This document shows, piece by piece, positions 1-5,176 of a stretch of 12,034 nucleotides of DNA. Positions within the stretch are counted from its first letter, which is position 1. The number at the start of each line of letters is the position of its first letter. This DNA is from Clostridia bacterium. GTDB lineage: Bacteria; Bacillota; Clostridia; Oscillospirales; Butyricicoccaceae. The stretch lies in contig JAFQKM010000092.1 of assembly GCA_017396925.1 (NCBI GenBank), positions 1 to 12,034 on the forward strand. The letters run 5' to 3'. The notes under the pieces were generated by a model. That model did not search any database, had not been told where the DNA came from, and saw only the letters and a list, made by a program, of their open reading frames with translations. Made by a program: the position numbers and the translations under genes.

Positions 1-33
1 CGGAACCACCTTCCCCTGCACGGGGAAGGCTTC
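1..33 (-). repeat. Family B hairpin repeat, partial copy B1
   Basis: This is the reverse complement of the start of the family B element seen whole at 11460 and 11965. It keeps hairpin 1 (8-bp stem CCTTCCCC/GGGGAAGG, loop GTGCA) and the start of the GGTTCC stem, and is cut by the window edge. Confidence 0.85.
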
Positions 34-35
34 AT

Positions 36-60
36 GCGGACGGCCGATGACCGTCCCTAC
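36..60 (-). repeat. Family C hairpin repeat, copy C1
   Basis: On the minus strand it reads GTAGGG, then a stem GACGGTC/GGCCGTC around loop ATC (one G-T mismatch), then CGC. It is followed by the CAGGTG/GTCAGACA flank seen at other copies. It lies 34 bases from element A1, the same distance as between A2 and C3. Confidence 0.85.
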
Positions 61-94
61 ACCTGTCTGACATAGGCATGGGGCCTTGCTTATA

Positions 95-213
95 GGCCCC
101 CTTGTGTAAAGGGGGCTCTGCCCGAAGGGCGGTGGGGGATTGTATCGGCAGGCCGGAGGATAACAATCCCTCCGTCACGCTTCGCGTGCCACCTCCCTTT
201 GCACAAGGGAGGC
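95..213. repeat. Compact family A inverted-repeat element A1
   Basis: Two family A arms face each other: a left arm at 95-143 and a right arm at about 162-213, separated by an 18-base spacer at 144-161. Each arm has hairpin 1 (about 7-8 bp stem, loop GTGYA), hairpin 2 (GCCC-GAA-GGGC on the left; CACGC-GAA-GCGTG on the right, read inward) and a tail ending GATTGT. The element is about 119 bp, contains no gene and looks MITE-like or REPIN-like. It lies downstream of the barstar terminator. Confidence 0.85.
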
Positions 214-215
214 TT

Positions 216-250
216 AATCCCTCCGTCACCTGCGGCGCCTCCCTTTACAC
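216..250 (-). repeat. Truncated family A arm
   Basis: A third arm starts 3 bases after A1. It has the tail (AATCCCTCC), hairpin 2 (GTCACCTGCGGCG) and the first half of hairpin 1 (CTCCCTTTACAC). The closing half of hairpin 1 is missing, and the A-run of the barstar-side terminator follows almost at once. Confidence 0.75.
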
Positions 251-252
251 AG

Positions 253-284
253 CAAAAAAAAGACCACCCGATGGGTGGTCTTTT
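253..284 (-). terminator. Rho-independent terminator of the barnase/barstar operon
   Basis: A perfect 12-bp stem (258-269 with 273-284) has loop GAT and, in minus-strand reading, a U-run from 260 to 253. It lies 24 bases past the barstar stop. Reading the other way the U-run is only 4 long, so it should work mainly for the minus strand. Confidence 0.9.
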
Positions 285-307
285 CTTATCTATAGAACTA
301 TGCAGGT

Positions 308-613
308 TTATTCGTCGGCCTCGTCCATTTCCTCATACTTGGGAACATCGTATTCCAGAATGATGTGGCCGCCCACCTCGCGGGCCGCCTGGCAGACCGT
401 CTCGACGATGCGGGCGCCGTAGCTGCCGTCCTCGATGAATCTGCAACCGCTGATCAGAATGTCGAGGGGGCCCAGCTCGTCGTTGAGGCAATCGAAGAGG
501 GCGTCCAGATTGCAGCCGTAATAATCGGGCAGGTCGAGGGCGCGCTGCAGATGCAGGTGGGCCTTTTCGCGGTCACCGGCCAGGATCGCGCCGTCCAGAA
601 TGGCTTTTTTCAT
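308..613 (-). CDS. Barstar-family ribonuclease inhibitor
   Basis: This 101-aa cytoplasmic protein has no signal peptide and matches the barstar fold family in length and motif. Its N-terminus MKKAILDG resembles Bacillus barstar (MKKAVING), and residues 29-43 carry the hallmark PDYYGCNLDALFDCL. By alignment from memory, barstar contact residues Tyr29, Asp35 and Asp39 correspond to Y31, D37 and D41; Trp38 is Phe40, and Glu76 appears to be Ala. The C-terminus has an extra acidic tail (EEMDEADE). The expected role is to bind and block the RNase encoded just upstream, protecting the producer's own RNA. GGGGAGGA precedes the ATG, and the gap to the RNase stop is only 3 bases, so translation is probably coupled. 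It is the last gene before the 253-284 terminator. Confidence 0.9.
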   Translation of the reverse strand: MKKAILDGAILAGDREKAHLHLQRALDLPDYYGCNLDALFDCLNDELGPLDILISGCRFIEDGSYGARIVETVCQAAREVGGHIILEYDVPKYEEMDEADE

Positions 614-616
614 ATC

Positions 617-1228
617 TTATTCCTCCCCGTAAAGCAGCTCGAAGCTCTCGTAGTGATCGGGTGTATAGTAAATGACCTCCAGCCCCTTGGAGAAAACGAT
701 GCGCTTGGCGCCGCGGGAATCCTCGTTGAGGGTGTCGATGTCACACTCGATGTATTTGTATTTCTTGGGCAGCAGGCCTTCGCGGTTGCCGAAGGTGTCG
801 CCGCCGATGCACATATCCTGTGCGTAATCATCCAGGCCGCCGCCGCTCCAGCCCAGCTTGCGGGCCTCGTTCTTGGTCATGAAGTTGCGGGGCAGCTCGC
901 CGTAGGTCCAGAGGTAGAGGGCCACATCCTCCTTGGAGGTATAGACGCCGTCATAGTCGATGGCCGGTTCTTCCTGCTCGGGTTCCTGTTCGGGTTCGGC
1001 CGGCAGGTCGCTGTCTTCCACCGGCAGCTCGGTCATCTCTTCTTCGGGATCTTCGGCGATCTGATCGCCGCTTTCCTCCTGTGTTACGGCGTCGGCGATA
1101 TCGGCCACCGTGCCGATGATCTCACCGGCGGTCTCCAGCTCTTCGGTGGTACAGCCAAAGAGGCTGAAGGACAGCAGCAGGGCAAGGGTCAGCGCAAGGC
1201 TGCGCTTGCGTTTCGGAAACTTCAGCAT
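617..1228 (-). CDS. Barnase-like extracellular ribonuclease, predicted lipoprotein
   Basis: This 203-aa protein is an endoribonuclease of the barnase (N1/T1) family. Residues 1-26 form a lipoprotein signal: KRKR, a hydrophobic stretch, then a LFGC lipobox with C26 (Phe at -2 is less usual). Residues 27-92 are an acidic Glu/Pro-rich linker, and 93-200 are the nuclease domain. All six barnase active-site positions are recognisable: Lys27, Arg59, Glu73, Arg83, Arg87 and His102 correspond to K119, R149, E161, R172, R176 and H192, in motifs such as MTKNEA, GGDTFGNREG and TPDHYESF. It probably sits on the outer membrane face or is released, degrading RNA outside the cell. GGGAGGGG precedes the ATG, which is 15 bases after the hydrolase stop. 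It could act as a toxin against competitors or in nutrient scavenging; the sequence does not decide. Confidence 0.93.
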   Translation of the reverse strand: MLKFPKRKRSLALTLALLLSFSLFGCTTEELETAGEIIGTVADIADAVTQEESGDQIAEDPEEEMTELPVEDSDLPAEPEQEPEQEEPAIDYDGVYTSKEDVALYLWTYGELPRNFMTKNEARKLGWSGGGLDDYAQDMCIGGDTFGNREGLLPKKYKYIECDIDTLNEDSRGAKRIVFSKGLEVIYYTPDHYESFELLYGEE

Positions 1229-1243
1229 GATCGATCCCCTCCC

Positions 1244-1987
1244 TTATGCCTTAAAAAAGATCTCGGTGCGTTCCAGCAGGGTGCTGATGCCCTCGGGGGT
1301 GGCAATGCTGTGGTCGGCATCGGGAATGAGGTTGATGCGGCAGCCGATCTTTTCGGCATAGGCCTTTGCCGATTCGACGTCAACGACGGGATCGGCCAGG
1401 CCGTGGATCATCTCGATCCTCGCGCCCTCGGGCAGCGCCATCTCGAAGACCGAGCGGCCCTTGAGGCTTTCAAAAAAGGCGGGGCTCAGCTTGAGGCCGG
1501 GGCCGAAGCCGGGATCATAGACCGAATAGCCCATCTGGCCGATCTGACCCTCGATGGCCTCCATCACATCGTCGAAGGCGTGATCCATATCGACGGCGGC
1601 GCAGCGCAGGAAGGCGCGGCGGGGCTCGCCCGATTCGATCAGACGCAGCAGCGACAGATAAGCGCCGTAGCTCGAGCCGAAGTGGCAGATCTCGGCGCCG
1701 GGAACGGCTTCGCGGATATAGTCTTCAACGGTGCGCATATCCTGCAGGCAGGCGTCGACGGTCAGGGCGGTATAGTCGGCTGTGCTGGTGCCGTGGCAGG
1801 GGAAGTCGAAGGCGACGGCGCCCAGGCCCAGCTTTTCCAGATGATCAAGCAGCATCTGGGCCGTCGAGCTCTCCTTGGAGCTGGCGAAACCGTGGGCGAT
1901 GAGGCAGACCCGCTGCTCGCTGCCATGCAGGCGGACATCACAGGGGATCAGCCGGCCGTGGGGCGAGGTCAGATTCATTTTGGGCAT
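1244..1987 (-). CDS. Alpha/beta hydrolase (esterase/acylaminopeptidase-like)
   Basis: This 247-aa protein has the alpha/beta-hydrolase layout. It has an oxyanion HG motif at residues 32-33 (IAHGFASS), FDFPCHG at 60-66, and the nucleophile elbow GSSYG at 104-108 with S106 as the likely nucleophile. D199 (GLADPVV) and H226 (DADHS) complete a plausible triad. No signal peptide is visible, so it should be cytoplasmic; the substrate is unknown. AAGGAG lies 10 bases before the ATG, and a TATAAT box lies just upstream. M4 is an alternative start but would be badly spaced. It is first in the operon with the RNase and its inhibitor, with no terminator between. A functional link to the RNase pair is not evident. 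Confidence 0.88.
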   Translation of the reverse strand: MPKMNLTSPHGRLIPCDVRLHGSEQRVCLIAHGFASSKESSTAQMLLDHLEKLGLGAVAFDFPCHGTSTADYTALTVDACLQDMRTVEDYIREAVPGAEICHFGSSYGAYLSLLRLIESGEPRRAFLRCAAVDMDHAFDDVMEAIEGQIGQMGYSVYDPGFGPGLKLSPAFFESLKGRSVFEMALPEGARIEMIHGLADPVVDVESAKAYAEKIGCRINLIPDADHSIATPEGISTLLERTEIFFKA

Positions 1988-2007
1988 CTCTATCTACTCC
2001 TTAATTT

Positions 2008-2038
2008 ATTATATAAGATAGAATATAGATTACCACAA
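2008..2038 (-). promoter_or_regulatory. Putative promoter of the hydrolase-barnase-barstar operon
   Basis: A perfect -10 TATAAT (2008-2013, minus strand) lies 20 bases before the hydrolase ATG in an AT-rich patch. The best -35 is TTGTGG (2033-2038) at 19-bp spacing, longer than ideal. The -35 lies just downstream of the stop of the preceding 150-aa gene. Confidence 0.55.
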
Positions 2039-2045
2039 ATCGGCA

Positions 2046-2498
2046 TCAATACGCAAGTCCGCAGAACCGTTCCCACAGATTTGTCAGAAATCCCGGCTTC
2101 TCTTCGGCGGGGGCATCGTCGCCCAGGCTCTCTTCGATGACCCACGCGGCGGCGCGGTTCTGTGCCTTGCGGGCGCGCTGCAGGGCTTCGGTGCGCACGC
2201 GGCGGCCGCTGCGCTCGCAGAGGGCCACCAGCAGGGCCTCGTCCTGCACATGGGCGGTGGCCATACGCAGCAGCAGGATGGTGCGCGCCTCGCGGCCGAG
2301 GAAATGCACATGGTCGAGCAGGACGCTGCGGAACGCGCGGGTCAGGGGCACGACCTGCATGATGTCGGTCGACAGGCGGTCTTTCTGAAACAGGAGGATC
2401 TCACGCAGCGACTGGGGGGTCAGCTCCCATGCGTGCAGGGTATCTCTCTGGCGGATATGCTCCGGGCGGCGTTCAATTTTTCTGGCTGTATTGGTCAT
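2046..2498 (-). CDS. Hypothetical 150-aa Arg-rich protein
   Basis: I do not recognise this family. The protein is soluble-looking and largely helical in composition, with many Arg, Leu and Ala residues. It has a basic N-terminus (RKIERRPEHIRQRD), a central segment with alternating hydrophobics (about 33-95), an RxRxxALQRARKAQNRAA basic stretch (about 99-117) and an acidic hinge before the C-terminal FLTNLWERF. There is no signal peptide or membrane segment. The start is well supported: AAAGGAG lies 10 bases before the ATG, and a TATAAT promoter lies about 65 bases upstream. The compositional pattern fits a small nucleic-acid-binding or protein-interaction protein, but that is only a guess. 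Its promoter is surrounded by five TTCGA boxes, so it is probably regulated. Confidence 0.75.
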   Translation of the reverse strand: MTNTARKIERRPEHIRQRDTLHAWELTPQSLREILLFQKDRLSTDIMQVVPLTRAFRSVLLDHVHFLGREARTILLLRMATAHVQDEALLVALCERSGRRVRTEALQRARKAQNRAAAWVIEESLGDDAPAEEKPGFLTNLWERFCGLAY

Positions 2499-2533
2499 TG
2501 TACGTTCGCTCCTTTATATCGGTATGGTATATG

Positions 2534-2630
2534 TTCGATTTTTGTTCGATTTCTATACCTGCATTATAGCAGAACGGCTGTACGCTTTTCTACCCACTTT
2601 TCGAAATTTTTTCGAAATTTTGTTCGATTT
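2534..2630 (-). promoter_or_regulatory. Promoter of the 150-aa gene with phased TTCGA boxes
   Basis: The minus-strand -10 is TATAAT (2563-2568), and the -35 TAGAAA (2587-2592) is weak at about 18-bp spacing. Five TTCGA(T/A)(T/A)T boxes surround it at 2534, 2545, 2600, 2611 and 2623. Spacings are 11, 55, 11 and 12 bp, close to whole helical turns. Two boxes lie between the start site and the gene; three lie upstream of the -35. This looks like a multi-site operator for an unidentified regulator. Confidence 0.5.
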
Positions 2631-2716
2631 TTGCATTTTGACGAAAAATGTCGCTTTTGCGCGATAAAAGATTAACAGACTATTCACAAATCGTACACAC
2701 TTTTTTCCCCGACCTG

Positions 2717-2820
2717 TGGTACTATGTACTTGCAGCAATACCTCTCTTTAATCCCCCTTACAAGACATTGTTTTGCAAGAAACAGCGAAAAGGCCCCCAT
2801 CTTCCCCCGGGGGTCTTTTT
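2717..2820 (+). ncRNA. Candidate small RNA or attenuated leader (about 90 nt)
   Basis: An extended -10 TGGTACTAT (2717-2725) is followed about 60 bases later by a terminator hairpin ending at 2820. There is no convincing ORF between them. The predicted RNA would run from about 2732 to 2820. The same CTGTGGTACTRTG string recurs at 2870-2882, upstream of the HAD-like gene, so this is either a separate small RNA or a first promoter whose transcripts are attenuated before that gene. No convincing -35 is seen. Confidence 0.35.
2788..2820 (+). terminator. Rho-independent terminator in the 2499-2913 intergenic region
   Basis: AAAAGGCCCCC (2788-2798) pairs with GGGGGTCTTTT (2809-2819) through one G-U pair, over a 10-base loop, followed by T's. 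It is nearly symmetric, so either strand is possible. The only sensible target is a plus-strand transcript starting near 2732. Confidence 0.7.
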
Positions 2821-2850
2821 GCGTTCTCTGCACTTTCTTTCGGGTAAAGG

Positions 2851-2880
2851 TTGGACAAAGCCGCCATTCTGTGGTACTGT
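2851..2880 (+). promoter_or_regulatory. Putative promoter of the HAD-like gene
   Basis: TTGGACA (2851-2857) stands 17 bp from TACTGT (2875-2880), which carries an extended -10 TGG just before it. The ATG at 2914 is about 34 bases downstream. Confidence 0.45.
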
Positions 2881-2913
2881 GAAAGCATCACCCCACACAG
2901 GAGGCAATATTCT

Positions 2914-3381
2914 ATGATCCGCATCGAGATCCCCGGCCGCGAGGCCCTCGAGATCAGCCATATCGTACTGGACTACAACGGCACCATCGCCGTCGACGGT
3001 CTGCTCGTCCCCGGGCTGGAAGCCCCCATCGAGGCCCTCAGCAAGCAGGTCGAGCTCCATGTTTTAACGGCCGACACCTACGGCACGGTGCGCGCCCAGT
3101 GCGCCCATCTGCCCCTGACGGTCCACACCTTCCCCCGTCCCGACGCCGGCCTCTGCAAGGAAGAGATCGTCAAGGGCCTGTCGGGCGGCGTGGCCTGCTT
3201 CGGCAACGGCTTCAACGATATCCCCATGTTCGACGCCGCCGATCTGGCGGTGGCCGTCCTGCTGGAAGAGGGCATGTATGCCGGCCTGCTGACCCATGCC
3301 GACATCTTCGTCCGCTCGATCCACGACGGCCTCAGCCTCTTCCTGACCCCCGACCATATCCGCGCCGATCTGCGCAGCTAA
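2914..3381 (+). CDS. HAD-superfamily hydrolase, soluble P-type-ATPase-like
   Basis: This 155-aa cytoplasmic protein resembles the catalytic core of a P-type ATPase P-domain without a membrane part (the COG4087-type 'soluble P-type ATPase' group). Motif I is VLDYNGT with D20 as the expected nucleophile; the second Asp of the usual DxDGT is Asn22. Motif II is LTAD (51-54), K82 or K87 may serve as motif III, and motif IV is FGNGFNDIPMF with N101 and D102. The physiological substrate is unknown. AGGAGG lies about 10 bases before the ATG at 2914; a longer frame from 2851 would cover the promoter and lacks a ribosome site. The next gene starts 15 bases after its stop, indicating an operon. Confidence 0.85.
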   Translation: MIRIEIPGREALEISHIVLDYNGTIAVDGLLVPGLEAPIEALSKQVELHVLTADTYGTVRAQCAHLPLTVHTFPRPDAGLCKEEIVKGLSGGVACFGNGFNDIPMFDAADLAVAVLLEEGMYAGLLTHADIFVRSIHDGLSLFLTPDHIRADLRS

Positions 3382-3396
3382 AAGGAGAATCACACC

Positions 3397-4320
3397 ATGC
3401 ATCTGACCCCCACCGAGATCACCTTTCTGGCCGATTCCTTCGCCAGAACCAACCCCATGAGCCCCTTTGTCAACAACAAGCAGAAGCCCGACGGCACCGA
3501 AGCCGCTTCCCTCGAGGAAAAGGGCGTCTTCAAGGACGGTAAATTGACCGAAGAGGCCGCACGCCTGCTGCTGCCCCTGTCGGCCCCCGAGCGCTGCGCC
3601 CGCATGATCGTCCAGAAGTCCTTCGCCATGCTGGAGAAATACACCTACCTCAGCGCCGAAAAGCTGACGCTGGCCGAAAGCAACGGAAATGGCCTGGTCA
3701 TCACCCCGCTGGAGGGCGACAGCCAGCCGGTCATCGACGTCCTTTCCGACTTTGTCTCGGGCGCCGGCATCAAGAATGCCGATATCCACCTCTCCCTGCC
3801 GGCCCCGGCCACCCTGCTGCTGCTGGCCTGCATCGACCTGTGCCGCATCCGCGCCATCGGCGCCTACACCAACGGCCAGGGCGTCGACCTGCACTTCTCG
3901 CAGGAAGAGGTGGTCACCCAGCTGACCTCCCCCTTCATCAACGGTCTGGTCTATGGCCTTGCCGGCAACTGCGGCGTCGAGATGCCCCAGGCCGAAAGCC
4001 TGCCCTCGCTCATGGCCCTGCTGGAAGAAAAGGGCTGCATCCGCCCTGCCGAGGCCGAGGGCCGCTGGCAGCTGACTTCCGACCTGCTGCTCTTTGCCCG
4101 CAACTTCCTGCTCTATGATTCCCTCGTGCTGCTGGAAGCCTTCGAGATGACCGGCGAAAACCGCATGGGCGCCTCCCTCGAGCTGGTCTTCTGCGCCGGT
4201 ATGTACGACAATATCTCCTTCTCCATGAGCCCCGAAGGCTTCGAGATCGAGACCCTCTCGGGCGCCGACCTCCGCGCACGCATCAAGGAAACCCTCGACT
4301 GCCCCTCCTTCCGGGGATAA
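3397..4320 (+). CDS. Hypothetical 307-aa protein
   Basis: I do not recognise this family. AAAGGAG lies 10 bases before the ATG, and composition and codon use match the HAD-like gene before it, so it is a real gene. The N-terminal 60 residues are polar (LTPTEITFLADSFARTNP). The middle part (about 90-165) has short beta-like strands around LSLPAPATLLLLACIDLCRI (132-151), which is hydrophobic but probably buried rather than a membrane span. A third segment (about 170-250) looks helical, and the C-terminus (about 258-307) resembles a small beta unit. No signal peptide or metal motif is visible. No full terminator follows; an orphan AAAAGACC at 4325 and then repeats come next. Confidence 0.8.
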   Translation: MHLTPTEITFLADSFARTNPMSPFVNNKQKPDGTEAASLEEKGVFKDGKLTEEAARLLLPLSAPERCARMIVQKSFAMLEKYTYLSAEKLTLAESNGNGLVITPLEGDSQPVIDVLSDFVSGAGIKNADIHLSLPAPATLLLLACIDLCRIRAIGAYTNGQGVDLHFSQEEVVTQLTSPFINGLVYGLAGNCGVEMPQAESLPSLMALLEEKGCIRPAEAEGRWQLTSDLLLFARNFLLYDSLVLLEAFEMTGENRMGASLELVFCAGMYDNISFSMSPEGFEIETLSGADLRARIKETLDCPSFRG

Positions 4321-4354
4321 AAACAAAAGACCAAAGCCTGCCCGACGGAGGGGT

Positions 4355-4380
4355 GTAGGGACGGCCATCGGCGGTCCGCA
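4355..4380 (+). repeat. Family C hairpin repeat, copy C2
   Basis: GTAGGGACGGCC-ATC-GGCGGTCCGCA; the GGACGGCC/GGCGGTCC stem has one mismatch. It starts 35 bases after the stop of the 307-aa gene and 5 bases before A2. Confidence 0.85.
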
Positions 4381-4385
4381 ATGAA

Positions 4386-4502
4386 GCCTCCCTTGTGTAA
4401 AGGGAGGTGGCACACGCAGTGTGACGGAGGGATTGTACCCCCGGCCTGCCGATACAATCCCCCACCGCCCTTCGGGCAGAGCCCCCTTTGCACAAGGGGG
4501 CC
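4386..4502. repeat. Compact family A inverted-repeat element A2
   Basis: The left arm is 4386-4436 and the right arm 4454-4502, around a 17-base spacer (4437-4453) that contains CGGCCTGCCGAT. Hairpin 1 is CCTCCCTT-GTGTA-AAGGGAGG on the left and CCCCCTT/AAGGGGG on the right. Hairpin 2 is CACAC-GCA-GTGTG on the left and GCCC/GGGC on the right. With the following linker and C3 it forms a 177-bp block nearly identical to the inverted block at 36-213. Confidence 0.88.
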
Positions 4503-4536
4503 TATAAGCAAGGCCCACTGCCTATGTCAGACAGGT

Positions 4537-4562
4537 GTAGGGATGGCCATCGGCCATCCGCA
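4537..4562 (+). repeat. Family C hairpin repeat, copy C3
   Basis: A perfect 8-bp stem GGATGGCC/GGCCATCC around ATC, preceded by GTCAGACAGGTGTAGG. It differs from C6 by a compensated base pair. Confidence 0.87.
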
Positions 4563-4621
4563 TGTGTGCGGTGTCCATCAGCACTACCCGTCCGTCGAAC
4601 GGCAACGCTTCCCACCCCCTC

Positions 4622-4718
4622 TGTCATCCTGAGCAAGAGCCGTAGGCTCGCCGTCGAAGGATCTTTCCCGGCGGCCTCATTGGTGCGGAAAAGATTCCTC
4701 AACAGGCTCGGAATGACA
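4622..4718. repeat. Family D inverted repeat, copy D1
   Basis: It begins TGTCATCCTGAGC and ends GCTCGGAATGACA, an imperfect inverted repeat of about 97 bp. Internal GAAGGATCTTT and AAAGATTCCTC mirror each other. It resembles the widespread TGTCATCCTGAGCGAAG-type intergenic repeat. A 5' linker (GGCAACGCTTCCC) is shared with D2. Confidence 0.8.
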
Positions 4719-4757
4719 GGGTATGGGGTATTTGGATGCCTGTGTCGGACGCATGAA

Positions 4758-4806
4758 GCCTCCCTTGTGTAAAGGGAGGTGGCACCGCAGGTGACGGAGG
4801 GATTGT
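4758..4806 (+). repeat. Left family A arm of the DUF559 cassette
   Basis: Hairpin 1 is CCTCCCTT-GTGTA-AAGGGAGG, hairpin 2 is CACC-GCA-GGTG, and the tail is GACGGAGGGATTGT. The tail GGAGGG (4796-4801) lies 6 bases before the nuclease ATG and serves as its ribosome site. Confidence 0.88.
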
Positions 4807-4807
4807 A

Positions 4808-5176
4808 ATGCAGCACAAGCACAATAAGCAGCTGGTTCCTTTTGCAAAGCAGTTGCGAAAAGAAATGACCAAAGAGGAACGCCATCTCTGGTACGACTTT
4901 CTGCGTACCTATCCTGTTCGTTTTTCCCGGCAGAAAGTACTTGGAAAATACATTGTTGATTTTTACTGTGCCGAAGCCAAATTGGTAATCGAACTGGATG
5001 GCTCTCAGCATTACGAAGATAAAAACATAGAAAAAGATGCACAGCGTTCAGCCTTCCTGAAAGGCTATGGCCTGCTCGTCATTCGCATTCCCAACAATGA
5101 AGTCAACCGGAACTTCTACAACGTCTGTACATACATTGATGCTGCGGTAAAACAATCCCTCAGTCAGCTTCGCTGA
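4808..5176 (+). CDS. DUF559-family endonuclease-like protein
   Basis: This 122-aa protein belongs to the DUF559 family (Vsr-like, restriction-endonuclease fold). It has a helical N-terminus with the usual KEERHLWYDFLR (22-33), then FSRQKVLGKYIVDFYC (39-54) and the core KLVIELDGSQHY (58-69). D51, E62 and D64 are likely metal or catalytic positions, with Q67 and H68 nearby; the C-terminal half ends in GLLVIRIPNNEV. Length is typical of the family. The substrate is unproven; DNA nicking or cleavage is what the fold suggests. GC is clearly lower than in flanking genes, pointing to transfer. The last 8 codons (QSLSQLR and stop) lie inside the right repeat arm, and the ribosome site is in the left arm. 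Confidence 0.9.
   Translation: MQHKHNKQLVPFAKQLRKEMTKEERHLWYDFLRTYPVRFSRQKVLGKYIVDFYCAEAKLVIELDGSQHYEDKNIEKDAQRSAFLKGYGLLVIRIPNNEVNRNFYNVCTYIDAAVKQSLSQLR

Noticed and set aside
95..250. CRISPR array
   Set aside because: The repeats are inverted, of several families and irregularly spaced; there are no equal spacers and no cas genes.
365..2140. Long plus-strand open frame (591 codons)
   Set aside because: It is antisense to the barstar, barnase and hydrolase genes, lacks a ribosome site and has the Gly/Ala/Asp/His-rich composition typical of a reverse-strand shadow in GC-rich DNA.
2534..2630. LexA (SOS) box
   Set aside because: The TTCGA boxes are direct repeats at 11 bp and do not form the GAAC-N4-GTTC palindrome.
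2648..2917. 89-codon plus-strand frame in the intergenic region
   Set aside because: It runs through a terminator and a promoter and has no ribosome site or protein-like composition.
3064..4518. Minus-strand open frame of 484 codons
   Set aside because: Antisense to the HAD-like and 307-aa genes, and its start lies in repeat DNA.
4321..4757. Insertion sequence with a transposase
   Set aside because: No transposase motif or frame is present; only hairpin repeats are seen.
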